Made by a program: the position numbers and the translations under genes. Source: Marasmius tenuissimus (Eukaryota > Basidiomycota > Agaricomycetes > Agaricales > Marasmiaceae). From it: a stretch of DNA of 64,000 nucleotides. This document shows positions 33,959-44,178 of this stretch, one piece after another; positions within the stretch are counted from its first letter, which is position 1; each line of letters begins with the position of its first letter. The stretch spans positions 1,984,001 to 2,048,000 of the forward strand of contig JAQOTA010000060.1 in the NCBI GenBank assembly GCA_029532415.1. Reading direction: 5' to 3'. The notes under the pieces were generated by a model. It made no database searches. It saw nothing but the letters and a program-made list of their open reading frames with translations, and was not told the origin of the DNA.

Positions 33959-34616
33959 CTACTCTCCCTCCTTCTTCACCTTCACATCGCTCATGTCGAC
34001 GTTCAATCCAACCCCGTTGCAGAAGGGAGATGCCTGGTCAAGCAGTCTGAGGAAGAAAAAGGATTAGGCCACAAAGAAGAAAAATGGGCAGTTTGAATGA
34101 TGCGACGCACTGAGGGAATCGAAGGCGATGTACCGGAGCTGATACTCCCAAGTCAAACGTCTCTACTTGTTCAGCAATCTGTTTTGACTGCGCCGTGTGT
34201 GAAGCATTGATCGCAAGCCACTTCTCCTTCGGTGTCTTGTACATGGCCATCCATCGGGTGAGGTAGGCTTCTTCACTGGGTTCGGGTGCATATTGCCATG
34301 CGAGTACTGCCAATACAGAGACTATGACTCCGTTTCTCCAGGCCGGTGAAGAGAATCCTACCATTCCGGAGTCGTCAACCGGGGCCGCGGGCCTGTAATT
34401 GCTTCAGTACGCACCTTCTGGGGGATAGACAGTGCTATCGTGTTCTTCGTGGTGTTCGTCGTGGTGAGTACTAGAAGAGCCATGTCGGCGACTGATAGTT
34501 GAGACTGAAGGAGGAAGTGCTCGAGGGCGAGCAACCAATGCTGCTCTAGCAGCTGCTTTGGTTAACATTTGGGAAGATGGAGGTTCGGCGGATAGCGGCT
34601 GTGACACCTGTGACAT
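33959..34616 (-). CDS. Mitochondrial complex I subunit, 17.8 kDa type
   Basis: Accessory subunit of NADH:ubiquinone oxidoreductase, similar to Neurospora NUO-17.8. Three exons (34616-34415, 34357-34111, 34046-33959) give exactly 178 residues. The N-terminus has a presequence-like Ala/Arg-rich stretch (LTKAAARAALVARPRALPP), then a His/Glu cluster (HHDEHHEEHD). One membrane helix follows (NGVIVSVLAVLAWQY), then a matrix or intermembrane part with PSEEAYLTRWMAMYKTPKEK and LAINASHTAQSKQIAEQVET. The end is LNVDMSDVKVKKEGE. Introns use GTGCGT donors. The order (presequence, His-rich patch, single helix, amphipathic region with W..RN..HT-like spacing) is that of the family. The exact subunit name is from memory. 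Confidence 0.75.
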
Positions 34617-35184
34617 CCCGCGTTCCTCTCGGGCGCTTAGAAAGGAAGTCTCTCAAGCGCCCGTATCACAATAATAGTTGGTTCTTTTGTTTATTCTAGT
34701 GAAGTCAGTTATTCAAGACTTGGAGCCTGCTACTCGGAGCGCTCACTAGCACTCTTCGGACGTTTTCGCTGCTTATATGAACCACTCATCTGAAGTCCCA
34801 CACATCGCGCGGGAAGAAACAGGTGTATGGAGCTCGCATGTCTGGAGTCATCTGCAACCGGGTTTCATTTTTCCGACCATACAGTACGCCCGAGCTCAGC
34901 GTATGACGCATGAAACGGGAAAGTATCAGAATTCGATGTAGAGGCAAGATACTGGAGTAGGTAGTCCAACGGTAGACTTGCTGTAGTGACCCCTCGCACC
35001 ACGCACACGAGTCGGTGCTCGTGTACAGAACAGTGAATCAAGCTGTAGACAGCAGTGTGATGATTCCTTCCCGATTCTATAAATCAATACCCCTGTATGG
35101 CTAGGTAGAGCCTAGTTGAGCGCGTCACACAGACTGTCACACCAATCCTCCCCATCTCAACCACTTACCACACTCAAAGAAGCC
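34617..35184. other. Divergent intergenic region
   Basis: 570 bases between the complex I subunit (minus) and the RPEL protein (plus), so it contains both promoters. A piece at 34960-34977 resembles a tRNA D-arm, but no cloverleaf can be built around it. No ORF or repeat of note. Confidence 0.5.
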
Positions 35185-35705
35185 ATGTCCGAAGACAACC
35201 GTAAGACCATCCCCTAGCTCTCCGTTGCAACGAGTGCCTGATCGTTACGGAAGGTCCCCAGCCCAATCGCAAACAGTCCCTCGACCAGGGCACCCTGGAC
35301 AAACTGGAAAAGCGTATCGGCGAACGCCCTGATAAACAAGATCTGGTCGAACGAAACATCTTGAAAGGTACGTGGGCTGTTCACATAGCAGTGCTTCCCT
35401 CACTGATCATGTCGATAGATGACAGAGGAATCGCCCCTGGACTTGTACAAGCAAAGATACAGCTTCAACGGTCTCAACTCGAGGTGGGTCGCGCAGCTCC
35501 AAGATCCAAGCAATCTATTGACGTACAGTATTGGATCGTAAAGGACAAGCTCGACCATGCTTTACAACAGCGTCCGAAGCCAGAAGAGCTGATCAAGGAA
35601 GGCATCCTCCATGGTAAATGCCTCAAGTAAAGATCATTGTCGTTTCCATGGTTCTAATGACACACCCTCCCAGCCGACGAAGCGCCCCCAACTACGACCG
35701 CTTAA
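35185..35705 (+). CDS. Small protein with two RPEL repeats
   Basis: A 98-residue protein assembled from five exons (35185-35200, 35254-35367, 35419-35483, 35544-35613, 35674-35705), all with GT..AG borders and consistent phase (297 nt including the stop). It contains LDKLEKRIGERPDKQDLVER with NIL following, and KLDHALQQRPKPEELIKEG with IL following. Both are RPEL-type motifs (RPxxxEL with a leading amphipathic helix). RPEL motifs in animal MRTF and Phactr proteins bind monomeric actin. A role in actin sensing or buffering here is an inference. No signal peptide, membrane segment or other domain fits in the remaining sequence. The gene is easily missed because no exon is long. An alternative acceptor at 35528/35529 would add five codons (YWIVK). 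Confidence 0.82.
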
Positions 35706-35857
35706 AGGTCTTTATTCTCTTTAACCAGAGTAGGGTTTGTATTATGTGAACTGAAAACGGACAGTCAGACGGTATTAGGGATTGTAAAGGGAACGATGGA
35801 CGCACCAGAATGTACATTAAGTTGGCGACGGATGAGTGAATGTATGCGTGATGGGCT

Positions 35858-36514
35858 TCAAGAATCGTGCTTGTCTTTGACTCTAGCTTTCTTCAACCGC
35901 TCTCTCATCTCCTCTGCGGCACGACGTGTACCTTGACTACCTGCCCATCCTCGGCTCCTAAGCCAACCAACAAGCCGGGGTGTAAACGCGGCAGTCAAGC
36001 CGACACGGAAAGGGAGGAACAGGGTTTTGTGAACTGTATAAGCCAGCACGAGCATAGCGTAAAGCCCTTCGTTGCCGGACTGGCCTTCAACGCTGAGAGG
36101 GGAGTCGTATTCATCTCGGCCTGGTTCCGGAGGTTTTGAGTGGATGACGTTGGCTACGGCTTGCTTAACCGTGTTGGCAACATGGGAAACATGCTGGGCT
36201 CCTACGACATTGATGAGGGCGAAGGCGATTCCAAAGTCGATGGTCGAGAATACAATGTACACTCCAAGAGCATACCAGCCGTATGATTTTATGAGGTGCT
36301 TCAACCGCTGAGACAGAGACTGTTTGGCGGGATCATCTGCTGGCGGAGGGGATGAAGAGGAGAGGCGTGCTGGAAAATGAGTGAAGAGTCGAGAGCCCGA
36401 GGGCGAACCTGTCGTTGGACGCGGCGCCCGTAGAGGTGTGCGAACACGAGTCACAGGCAACAAGGGAGCAGTAACACGAGGAAGGAGGGACCTCAACAGC
36501 GCAATGCGTACCAT
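35858..36514 (-). CDS. Mitochondrial FAM210/DUF1279 domain protein
   Basis: A single-exon 218-residue protein. The N-terminal 55 residues are Arg/Ser/Pro/Leu-rich without acidic residues (MVRIALLRSLLPRVTAPLLP), a typical mitochondrial presequence. The DUF1279 domain lies at residues about 70-125: LKHLIKSYGWYALGVYIVFS and a hydrophobic stretch (DFGIAFALINVVGAQHVSHV). A second hydrophobic stretch (LYAMLVLAYTVHKTLFLPFR) is followed by the family's AAFTPRLVGWLRSRGW and a charged C-terminal helix (RRAAEEMRERLKKARVK). Animal FAM210A/B are mitochondrial inner-membrane proteins linked to mitochondrial translation and haem metabolism. The fungal role is unassigned. It converges with the RPEL gene and diverges from the AdoMet decarboxylase gene. 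Confidence 0.88.
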   Translation of the reverse strand: MVRIALLRSLLPRVTAPLLPVTRVRTPLRAPRPTTGSPSGSRLFTHFPARLSSSSPPPADDPAKQSLSQRLKHLIKSYGWYALGVYIVFSTIDFGIAFALINVVGAQHVSHVANTVKQAVANVIHSKPPEPGRDEYDSPLSVEGQSGNEGLYAMLVLAYTVHKTLFLPFRVGLTAAFTPRLVGWLRSRGWAGSQGTRRAAEEMRERLKKARVKDKHDS

Positions 36515-36638
36515 GTAGCGGAAATAGAAGAAAAGACGTGACAGTCACATAAGTGACCAAAAAGACTTAACAAAGTCCGTGCACAGGCCAGTTTTGAACT
36601 TCAACTTACGTCTTTCTTCTTCAACCTTGACCACCACC
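36515..36638. promoter_or_regulatory. 124-bp divergent promoter between FAM210-like and AdoMet decarboxylase genes
   Basis: Start codons at 36514 (minus) and 36639 (plus) leave only 124 bases for both promoters. No TATA box is evident. The segment next to the plus-strand ATG is pyrimidine-rich (CTTTCTTCTTCAACC), a common fungal leader feature. Confidence 0.45.
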
Positions 36639-37943
36639 ATGTCTGGCGCACCGTTTGAGGGCCCAGAAAAACTCCTAGAAATCTGGTTCGCTCCCTCTCC
36701 GGATGCTGTCCCAGATGCATCCAACCCAGTAGACGGTCGAACTGGACTTCGGAAAATTCCATCTTCAGTCTGGGACGAGATGCTCAGCATCGTTCGGTGT
36801 CAAGTTCTCAGCTCAGTTACAGGCGACGAGATCGACGCTTATCTGCTTAGGTCGGCCCTGTAAACACCCGTCTCAGACCGCCTTTAACCCCGCTTTCACA
36901 GCGAATCCTCATTCTTTGTTTCGCCGCATCGGTTGATACTCAAAACCTGTGGAACCACTCTTAACCTTCTCGGTCTCCCCCGCATCCTTGAGATCGCTGC
37001 TACCCATGCCAACATGTCATCGGTCTACCGCTGTTTCTATTCTCGCAAATCTTTCATGTTTCCGGAGCGTCAACAAGGTCCACACAAAGATTGGGCTCAG
37101 GAAGTGGATTTTCTCGATCGAATTTTCAAAAATGGCTCTGCCTACACGATAGGCAAAGTCAACGGAGACCATTGGCTGCTCTACATCACCGGGATATTCG
37201 ACGAACCGCTCTATTCCAACATATCCGTACCCCCTTCCCCATCTACCGGCGAATTCCCCGATTTCACGATCGAGATCCTCATGAGCGACATATCACCTAG
37301 AATACGCGACCCTTTCTCTTCTTACTCCGAATCATCGTCTTCTACCGAGACCCCGTCAGCCCATGCGCAAGAACTTTCGAAAACCCTTGGAATCACCGAC
37401 ATTTTCCCTTCTCATTTGACCACATTAGACGCCTACTCTTTCTCACCTTGCGGTTACTCCTCCAATGCACTCATCAAATGGGGAGAGGACCCGTCCTTTA
37501 GACCGTCTCCTTCCGAAGTCAACGGTGCCCGACGCGTCGGGGAGGGTTACTATACCATTCACGTTACGCCGGAAGAGGGCTGGTCCTACGCCAGCTTCGA
37601 ATGTAACGTTCCCCTTCCGACTTCGTATGTACCGTCGTCCTCCGACAGCAAGACGATGCCGGACCTGAAGACATTGGTTCAGAGGGTCGTATCCATTTTC
37701 CGGCCGGGCCGATTGTCGGTCACCTTGTTCATCTCCAGCGAAGACAACGAAGTAGACGCAGACGGGGAAAGCGCGGTAGAGGTTGCACAAAAGGTGTTCA
37801 AGACCGCATTAGGGGCACCGTTCGACGAGGAAAGCGGAGAGGGAGGAGTTCGCAAATCGTACAGGAGAACAGACAAGATCAACTATGAATTCGAAGGTTA
37901 CGATCTTGCGTTCTCTAGCTTCGAGTTGTATAACCTGCCGTGA
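36639..37943 (+). CDS. spe2: S-adenosylmethionine decarboxylase
   Basis: Supplies decarboxylated AdoMet, the aminopropyl donor for spermidine and spermine synthesis. Two exons, 36639-36850 and 36902-37943. Splicing creates YLLSESSFFVSPHRLILKTC, the autocleavage site (Ser of the ESS motif becomes the pyruvoyl group). The canonical N-terminal motif FEGPEKLLEIWF gives the conserved Glu residues of the substrate site. Downstream are FMFPERQQGPHKDWAQEVDF and HWLLYITG, both typical of eukaryotic AdoMetDC, and YTIHVTPEEGWSYASFEC near 37550, the conserved proton-transfer His segment. Length is about 416 residues, in the usual range. The catalytic residues look intact, so the enzyme should be functional. 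The FAM210-like gene sits head-to-head 124 bp upstream. I did not find an upstream regulatory ORF. Confidence 0.97.
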
Positions 37944-38207
37944 CAAACCGTATCTTTATTGCCTAGGTTTTGTGATCGATCTTTAGAGTTAGAGTATAAT
38001 ACATGAGTGAATGGTGCAAACTTGTGGGATATCGAGAGTAAGAGACGTGAATTGGGTAAGAATTTGAAGCGAGGCGAGTAGAAAAATCTAAACTGTAGCG
38101 TAAAATATATACATCAGAAAGATAAGTAGGAATAAATCACCGTTCCATCCGAACACGACGTGGGGGAAAGAAAGAGCGAATAAGAAAGGAGGGTATCATA
38201 TCATACG
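37944..38207. other. Convergent 3' spacer
   Basis: 264 bases between the 3' ends of the AdoMet decarboxylase (plus) and phosphatase (minus) genes. It is AT-rich with AATAAA-like words around 38122-38137. No gene is recognised. Confidence 0.4.
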
Positions 38208-40113
38208 TTATGGTTGGGGTTTGTTCTTGAGGTAATCCACATACTCGACCAAGAACTTGGCTTGTTCGTACGTTTCAACAGCTTTTGCGCCGCGTCTTCT
38301 TCTTATGACGGAAACGACTTTTTCGACCAATGAAACAGATGATGTCGAATAGCTCCCAGCATCTTCCTCAAGCCATCCACATAGCCCGAGTTTGATCGTC
38401 CAGCAACAAGCGACAACACCGGCGCGCCCGACGCCGCCACGACAATGCACAAGGACTGATATCCCTCGTACAGTGTAGAGATCAATGAGAGAAGTAATCT
38501 CTGCGTCCAGAGCCTCGGGGGAAAGTGTTGGCGGAAGTCCTTCAGGGGTGGGCAATCTGAACCCATGATTTAGAGACGGTTCCCGAGAGATGAAATACGA
38601 AAAAAGATCACGCACCGCATCACATCCAATCCAATCATCTTGGTCACCCGTTCGTATTCGGGCCACGGGGCTCCTAGAAATTCGAGTTCCCCGTCGTCGA
38701 GGCAGCTGTATGGTCGACCGAGTAAGAATGAAGTGGTTGCAGGAGGTGTAGAGAGAGGGACTCACCACACGATACAGCCTACACCCATATCCTTCATTCT
38801 GCGAAGATCTGACTCGAGATCTCGACATACAGCAGACCGACCTCTTACGGGTCCATCGAGACGAACTGTATTGGCAGACCTATTAGCGAGCTATTGTCAT
38901 TTCATACAAAGATATTCACCTTTTTTACCGGGACATGACGACAGAAGCAGGTTACCCAATGGAGGCCCTTGCGGACTAGGAGGTAATTGTGGTGAGGGTG
39001 GGTCGAATGATGGTTGTAGGAAGGGGGTAGGTGGGGAGTACAGGCGTGATTCGGGTGGAGGTGGAGGAGTTGTTTCCACGACCTCGAAAGCGTCCTTAGC
39101 GCCGTTTACTTTGGTCACGGAGAGAGTCAAAGCAACAGAATCTGTGGTAGTGTGGAAAGTCTTCAACGTACAGTTCTCATAAGGTGGAACCGTGTCGAAG
39201 ACTTGCGTTGGCGGGGGAAGAGGTGGAAGCGGCTCGTTCTGAAAACCTGTATTCATGGCAGCTTGGAGCGCTTCCGATACATGCGAACGCGTTTGCAAAT
39301 GACACGCAAAGGTTGTCTCTGTATACGCTGGAGGAGGAATCGAGCAAGGAAACGGCACGGTCCTCGGATCAGGGCGAAACGTTGGATGATAGGCGTTGGT
39401 AAGACGATCCAGTGTGAATGGAGGGGGAAGCTCGAATATCGTTGGGTGCTGCACATTGGTGGAGGGGACGGTCTGGGTGAGGAGCAAATGGGAGGACACC
39501 AGAGCCAGTAATTCGGCAGGAATAACGTAGGACACTCTACAGTGCAAAGTTCAGTAAATATCTCGTGAATAAACTTTCTGGTGCGCGCACTTTATAGGAT
39601 GGGAAGATGAAGTTTTGACGGCGTGTGACGTTGGAGTAAACACACTTTGCGGGGGCGGGGAAGTTATTTCTTCGTCCATGGCCGCGAAAAGTTCCCGCGA
39701 GAGTTCGTTCGACTGAGTTTCTCCATTTGTGGTTGCTCCTGTGGGTCCTAATTGTACCGGAGGGGGGAAAATAGGTTGTTTGTGATGCCACCAAACTTTG
39801 GTAGTCGAAGACTGCACTTGTCGAAAGCGAAGCTCCTGAAATATTTGCGGGGCATGGATGGACAATGGAATATAGCCTATAGGTGAGCCTTGAGGACCAA
39901 ACTTGCTGCAGCTGTATTCACTATGGTGGTGTTGTGAGGCTAAACGCGAGACCTGTTCAGAGTGTCAGTCATAGTTGTACAGGTTTGTAATACCCTTGGC
40001 TTTACCTCTTCCTGATACTCGGGAATAAAGATAGTTCGCTGCTGCGGAACGCCGAAAACGTCTGGGACGATTTCATTTTCTGTCGCGGGGTGGATTGCTA
40101 CAACGGTGCTCAT
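38208..40113 (-). CDS. Dual-specificity protein phosphatase with long proline-rich N-terminus
   Basis: Cysteine-based phosphatase near the CDKN3/KAP and CDC14 type. The gene starts at 40113 (MSTVVAIHPATENEIVPDVF) and runs through about six short introns. The first 350 residues are Pro-rich and of unknown fold (long exons at about 39860-39590 and 39545-38940). The catalytic part is built from three exons: VCRDLESDLRRMKDMGVGCI, then DGELEFLGAPWPEYERVTKM, then LPTPEGLPPTLSPEALDAEI. The P-loop is VHCRGGVGRAGVVACCW (Cys nucleophile, Arg six residues later), near 38430. The tail RRRRGAKAVETYEQAKFL is common in this fold. The loop that normally carries the general acid Asp reads PTPEG here, with Glu in the equivalent place. 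The substrate is unknown. The N-terminal exons were assigned by splice phase only. Confidence 0.8.
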
Positions 40114-40392
40114 AGTAGGTAAGGTGGTGGCATAGGTGAAGGGAGAACAACAAATTATGTAAGTCTAGTTCGACAAGAATTTGAAGTGATCACTCTCCAT
40201 CGTTACCCTGTTGGTGAATTGCAATGCATTGAATGTATATTACAGTGTGTGCGTTGGCTACATAAGTACGTGTAAGTAGATTAGTCGAGAGTAAGGCTAC
40301 AAAATGCGAAAGTTCCACTCTATGGATAGAAGAAATGTCCTGAAAGATCAAATGCGAACTTTAAATAGGAAAGTGTACTGAAGCTCATAAAA

Positions 40393-43379
40393 TCATTTTC
40401 GGAATGGGTTATTGTTACTCGCCCCTGTGTATTGGGGTTGCATCCAGTACCCGCCTCTCATCACTGAAACGTCGTCTGAGGTATCCACTAACGCTCCAGT
40501 CTTGGGGTATGCCTCCACCTTCGAGCCGTCAGCCCCACCGAGTGTCGGGCGAACTTCCCGAGCGTAACGTTGGGCATCTGTCGTTCTGGTTGTGGCCTTC
40601 CTCAACAAGTCGGAAGACGATGAGTTGTTGGAGCTCTTCGAATAGATCGAAGTGCCGTAGGAAGTCGACGAGAACCTCGAGGTGTTAGGATTGAGTAGCA
40701 AAGGCTTGGTCTTGACAGGCTGTTTTGTTTCTGGAGTGTGCCTCGGCATACCCGTGATCTCCGAGTATAACGACGAGCCGGACATCCTGTTGAGATCCTT
40801 GTTATGACCGTTATTGTACGCATGGTGGTGGTGGTGGTGAACATTCAGAGAGGGCAAAACAGATGGAGCATGCGACTTTTTCGACGACTTACGGTCGTCA
40901 TCGCGGTACTGGTATGCTCCTATCAAGCCGTCCATATCGAAAGTGCTATGCCCGACACTATTCCTGATCTTGCGAACAGGTTCCGGATAACCCTCTTCGA
41001 TATCTCGAAGTTTGATATCCTCGGGTGGAGGAGCAGGGTAAGCTCGCTTGCTTGAACGATGCCCAAAGAGCTTCTCGCCAAATCTAACCATCCTCCACCT
41101 CCATCCGGCGCCACTGTCATCGAGATTCTTGGCACGGGCAAACTGTTTAGTGGCAGCGGCCCTACGCTTCCTCATCCTCCTTCGCCAGCACATGATGAAG
41201 AGCATGAAGATGAATGCACAACCAAGTGCCATCAGAAGTATCTGCCACCATTCCAAACGGGCTTTGGTTTCCGTGACGGTGGGATTGTTGATGCCAGTGA
41301 TGGAGGGGAGAGGAGCCTCACCACCTGTCGTCGTCGGGACTTGGACGAGGTTGGAAAGACATACACCCAGACCGGGTATAACGGAGGTACCGCCGGTGCA
41401 GCCTGCATCGACACACCTTCCGCCCTTCAGTACCTGGCCAGCGTTGGAACACGACAGACATTTGTCTGATCCGGCAGCAGTACAACTCGTGCAAGAACCA
41501 TCGCAAGCTTTGCATCCGGACCCGTCGAAGAATTGTCCTTTACCGCATGTGGGAAGACAGCGCCCATTGTTGAGGACAGGACGCTCAGGTGGGCACGTTT
41601 GGCACTGGTTGAACGAGGTGCCAGAGCAGGTCGCACAGTCGGGGTGGCAAGAGGAGCATTGTCTAGTGGTCGGATTCTGGAAGGTGTTGGTTGGGCAATT
41701 CGAGACACATTTGCCATCAGGTCCGGCAAGGGATGCGGACGAAGCACAAGTGAGGCAGAAAGTGGACGACCCGGCGCAAGTGCCGCAGGAGGAATCACAA
41801 GCTATTGAAAGAACCACGTTAGAGCAAATCGCGAAGGGAGGGCGGTGACAACGCGTACCAGTGCATGTCCTGTTGTCCTTGGGATCGATGAATGTACCTT
41901 GAGGGCAGGTATCGACACATTTGCCTTGATTCAAGAAAGAACCGGGCAGACAACCAGTGCACTCCAGGTCATTGACGGTGGATGCAACGCTGAAGTTGGG
42001 GATCCGACATGTCGTGCATTTCGCGCCGCAAGCTTGAAGGGGACAAGGATTGAGTGTCAAAGAATCGCAAAGAGAACGGAGGCAAACGTACTGTCGCATG
42101 CAACCTTGTTGTTATCTGCAATGAGATTCGTGCCTTGACAAACACCGTTACCGTCTGCAGCGACGCAGCCACCATTGAACGCGTAGCTGCCTGTGGCACA
42201 GATGACACAATCGTTGGAAGTCGCTCCTCGGCAGGTACGACAACTGGGGGAACACGGCTGGCACTTAGTCCCGTCGCTGAAACTTCCATCTGGGCAAACA
42301 GTGCCAGTATTGGTCACACTTTGGGCAGGGTTGCACTTTGTCTTGTCGTTGGCATCCTGCGTGAAACCAGGCTTGCACGTCTGGCACACTCCAGTGCCAT
42401 CAGCACAAGCCGAGCATCCCAATTGGCAGGTATGGCAGTCTCCAGTAGAGGAGAGGAAGAAACCGGGGGAACACTTTCCGCAAAGTGTGCCGTTGTCGGC
42501 GGTAGTCCAGCCAGTGTTGCAAGTGCACTGTCCTCCTGATCCACATTGGCCGTTTTGACAATTGCATGATGATGGTGCATTGGTGATAGCGGGGGTCAGG
42601 CAACGTCCGGAGCCGTTGATACCCTCATCACAGGTGGCACAACCTTCAGGGCAGGGTTGACACTTGGGCCCAAAGAAGCCTTTTGCACAGGATTCGCAGG
42701 AGGATCCGGTGAAACCAGTCGGGCAAGTACATGTTCCGGAAGGAGAACATACTCCAGCTCCAGCGCAAGCTGGCGAGCACGCTGAGGATTGCATGTCGAG
42801 GAGGGAGAGGGAACCGGTAACGGGGAGTTGCGCGACATCTGGTACAGAGTCCCATACTACGACGCGTTGAGATTGACCACCGATGTTCATTGCAACCCAT
42901 ACGTTCGCAGAGATCGCCAGAGATTTTGCCGTTATCGGGGTGGACGCGTTTCCGACGGGAGAGGTGGGTAATGAACTGAAGCCTGAGTTGCCGCCGTACA
43001 TTGCTTCAGAGTATATCGCCAATCCGGGTGAAAGAGCGACATTTAGGGGTAAAGTTCGTGATGAAGAAGAGTTTTCAAAACCAGAAGAAGGTGAAAGTGA
43101 AGCTGAACTCGAAACGAGTAAGTCGTGAAGGAGCTGAGGGTTGGTAGTCGATGTATATTGGCCGGGTAGTAAGAGAACGTTCGTCTGTGCACCAGGTGCT
43201 GATATTGATGTACCAACTGTAACGGAAGATCAGTAAGATATCACCTCTCGAGAGGCTTGCTACGCACTAGTTGTGTTAGAGAATCCCTGGAGACATTGAC
43301 CGGCAATGCAGACCACAGAGGAGTTCTGGGCTACAACAGCCGCGACGAAAGTTAAAAATGAGAGGAAAAAGAGCTCCAT
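40393..43379 (-). CDS. Single-pass receptor-like protein with furin-like/EGF-like cysteine-rich repeats
   Basis: Type I membrane protein. The ATG at 43379 gives a signal peptide (MELFFLSFLTFVAAVVAQ). After a poorly conserved Ser-rich part, the ectodomain (about 42780-41340) holds repeated Cys units: an EGF-like block (CSPSGTCTCPTGFTGSSCE) and many furin-like blocks (CDSSCGTCAG, CHPDCATCSGTSFNQCQTCP, CDGSCTSCTAAGSDKCLSCS). One helix follows (WWQILLMALGCAFIFMLFIM), then a stop-transfer sequence CWRRRMRKRR. The cytoplasmic tail of about 270 residues has a His run (HHHHHH), polybasic and Ser-rich segments. Introns at about 43269-43216, 42092-42034 and 41859-41804 keep the cysteine pattern in register. 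No kinase or known signalling domain is seen in the tail. It could be a cell-wall or nutrient sensor, or an adhesin; ligand and partner are unknown. Confidence 0.85.
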
Positions 43380-44178
43380 GAGCGTAAATCAACAGAAGGG
43401 AGTGTGGTGGTGGTTAAAAAGAGAGAAGCCAGCTTGGTTCAAAAGGATGGCCATAGCCGTGCTCTTCATTGTACTTTCCATCACAACGCGTACCGAGGAG
43501 GAGAACAATAGGGTTACCATATTTGGCGACCTTTTGTTTGGCTTCCATTCTCCGACCAAACAAACATGACAATGGACTGTCTCTTTGTCCTTGAATTTTT
43601 CGGGGATAAGTAACGTTGCATGCAACTTCAAGGGCTCGTTTGACTTTGGGGTGCTTGGAAGGAGCTGGAAGGAGACGTGAACAAGCGTGGACAATCGTCC
43701 CTGGTCCTGGATATTCGCGCAAACATGCGGAGGGGTAAATACTGCGTGGGAAAATGAACTGACCTCAGCGCTTGACCGGCGCTTATCAATCGTGGGGGTG
43801 CTCGGACTGTCCTAAGGCCCTTGCAGTGGCAGCATGGTTACTGCAGTCTCCTACTGGTACTCATGAGGTTATCTAGCAGGTATATTGACACAATAAGGAG
43901 ACCTCGACACGAGAAAATACTCCATCCACCCAAACAATGCGTAAATGTGTAATGAGAAAGAAAGGGGGAAGATGCAAATATACAGACGATGGAGATTACT
44001 TTAGTGAAATGCAGATTAACGCTGTTTCTAGATGCGCGGGAAGAGGGAGGTGTGAACAGACAGATATTGTACGGGCTGAAGGCGTAGCAAAACAAAGCGA
44101 CAAAAAAGTGGCAAGTGGGCAGGAGGAGATAGCAAGTATGTCACAGTTCTTTAGCGTCCCTACAGTCCATACAAGTCT
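43380..44178. other. Intergenic: receptor-like gene promoter and chitin synthase 3' region
   Basis: 800 bases between two minus-strand genes. The left part must contain the promoter of the receptor-like gene and the right part the chitin synthase 3' UTR. Open frames here (for example 43414-43722) have no recognisable domain. No repeat or RNA gene seen. Confidence 0.4.

Noticed and set aside
34950..35030. Possible tRNA gene (GGTAGTCCAACGGTAG resembles a tRNA-Glu D-arm)
   Set aside because: No matching anticodon stem, T-arm with GGTTCGA, or acceptor pairing can be built around it.
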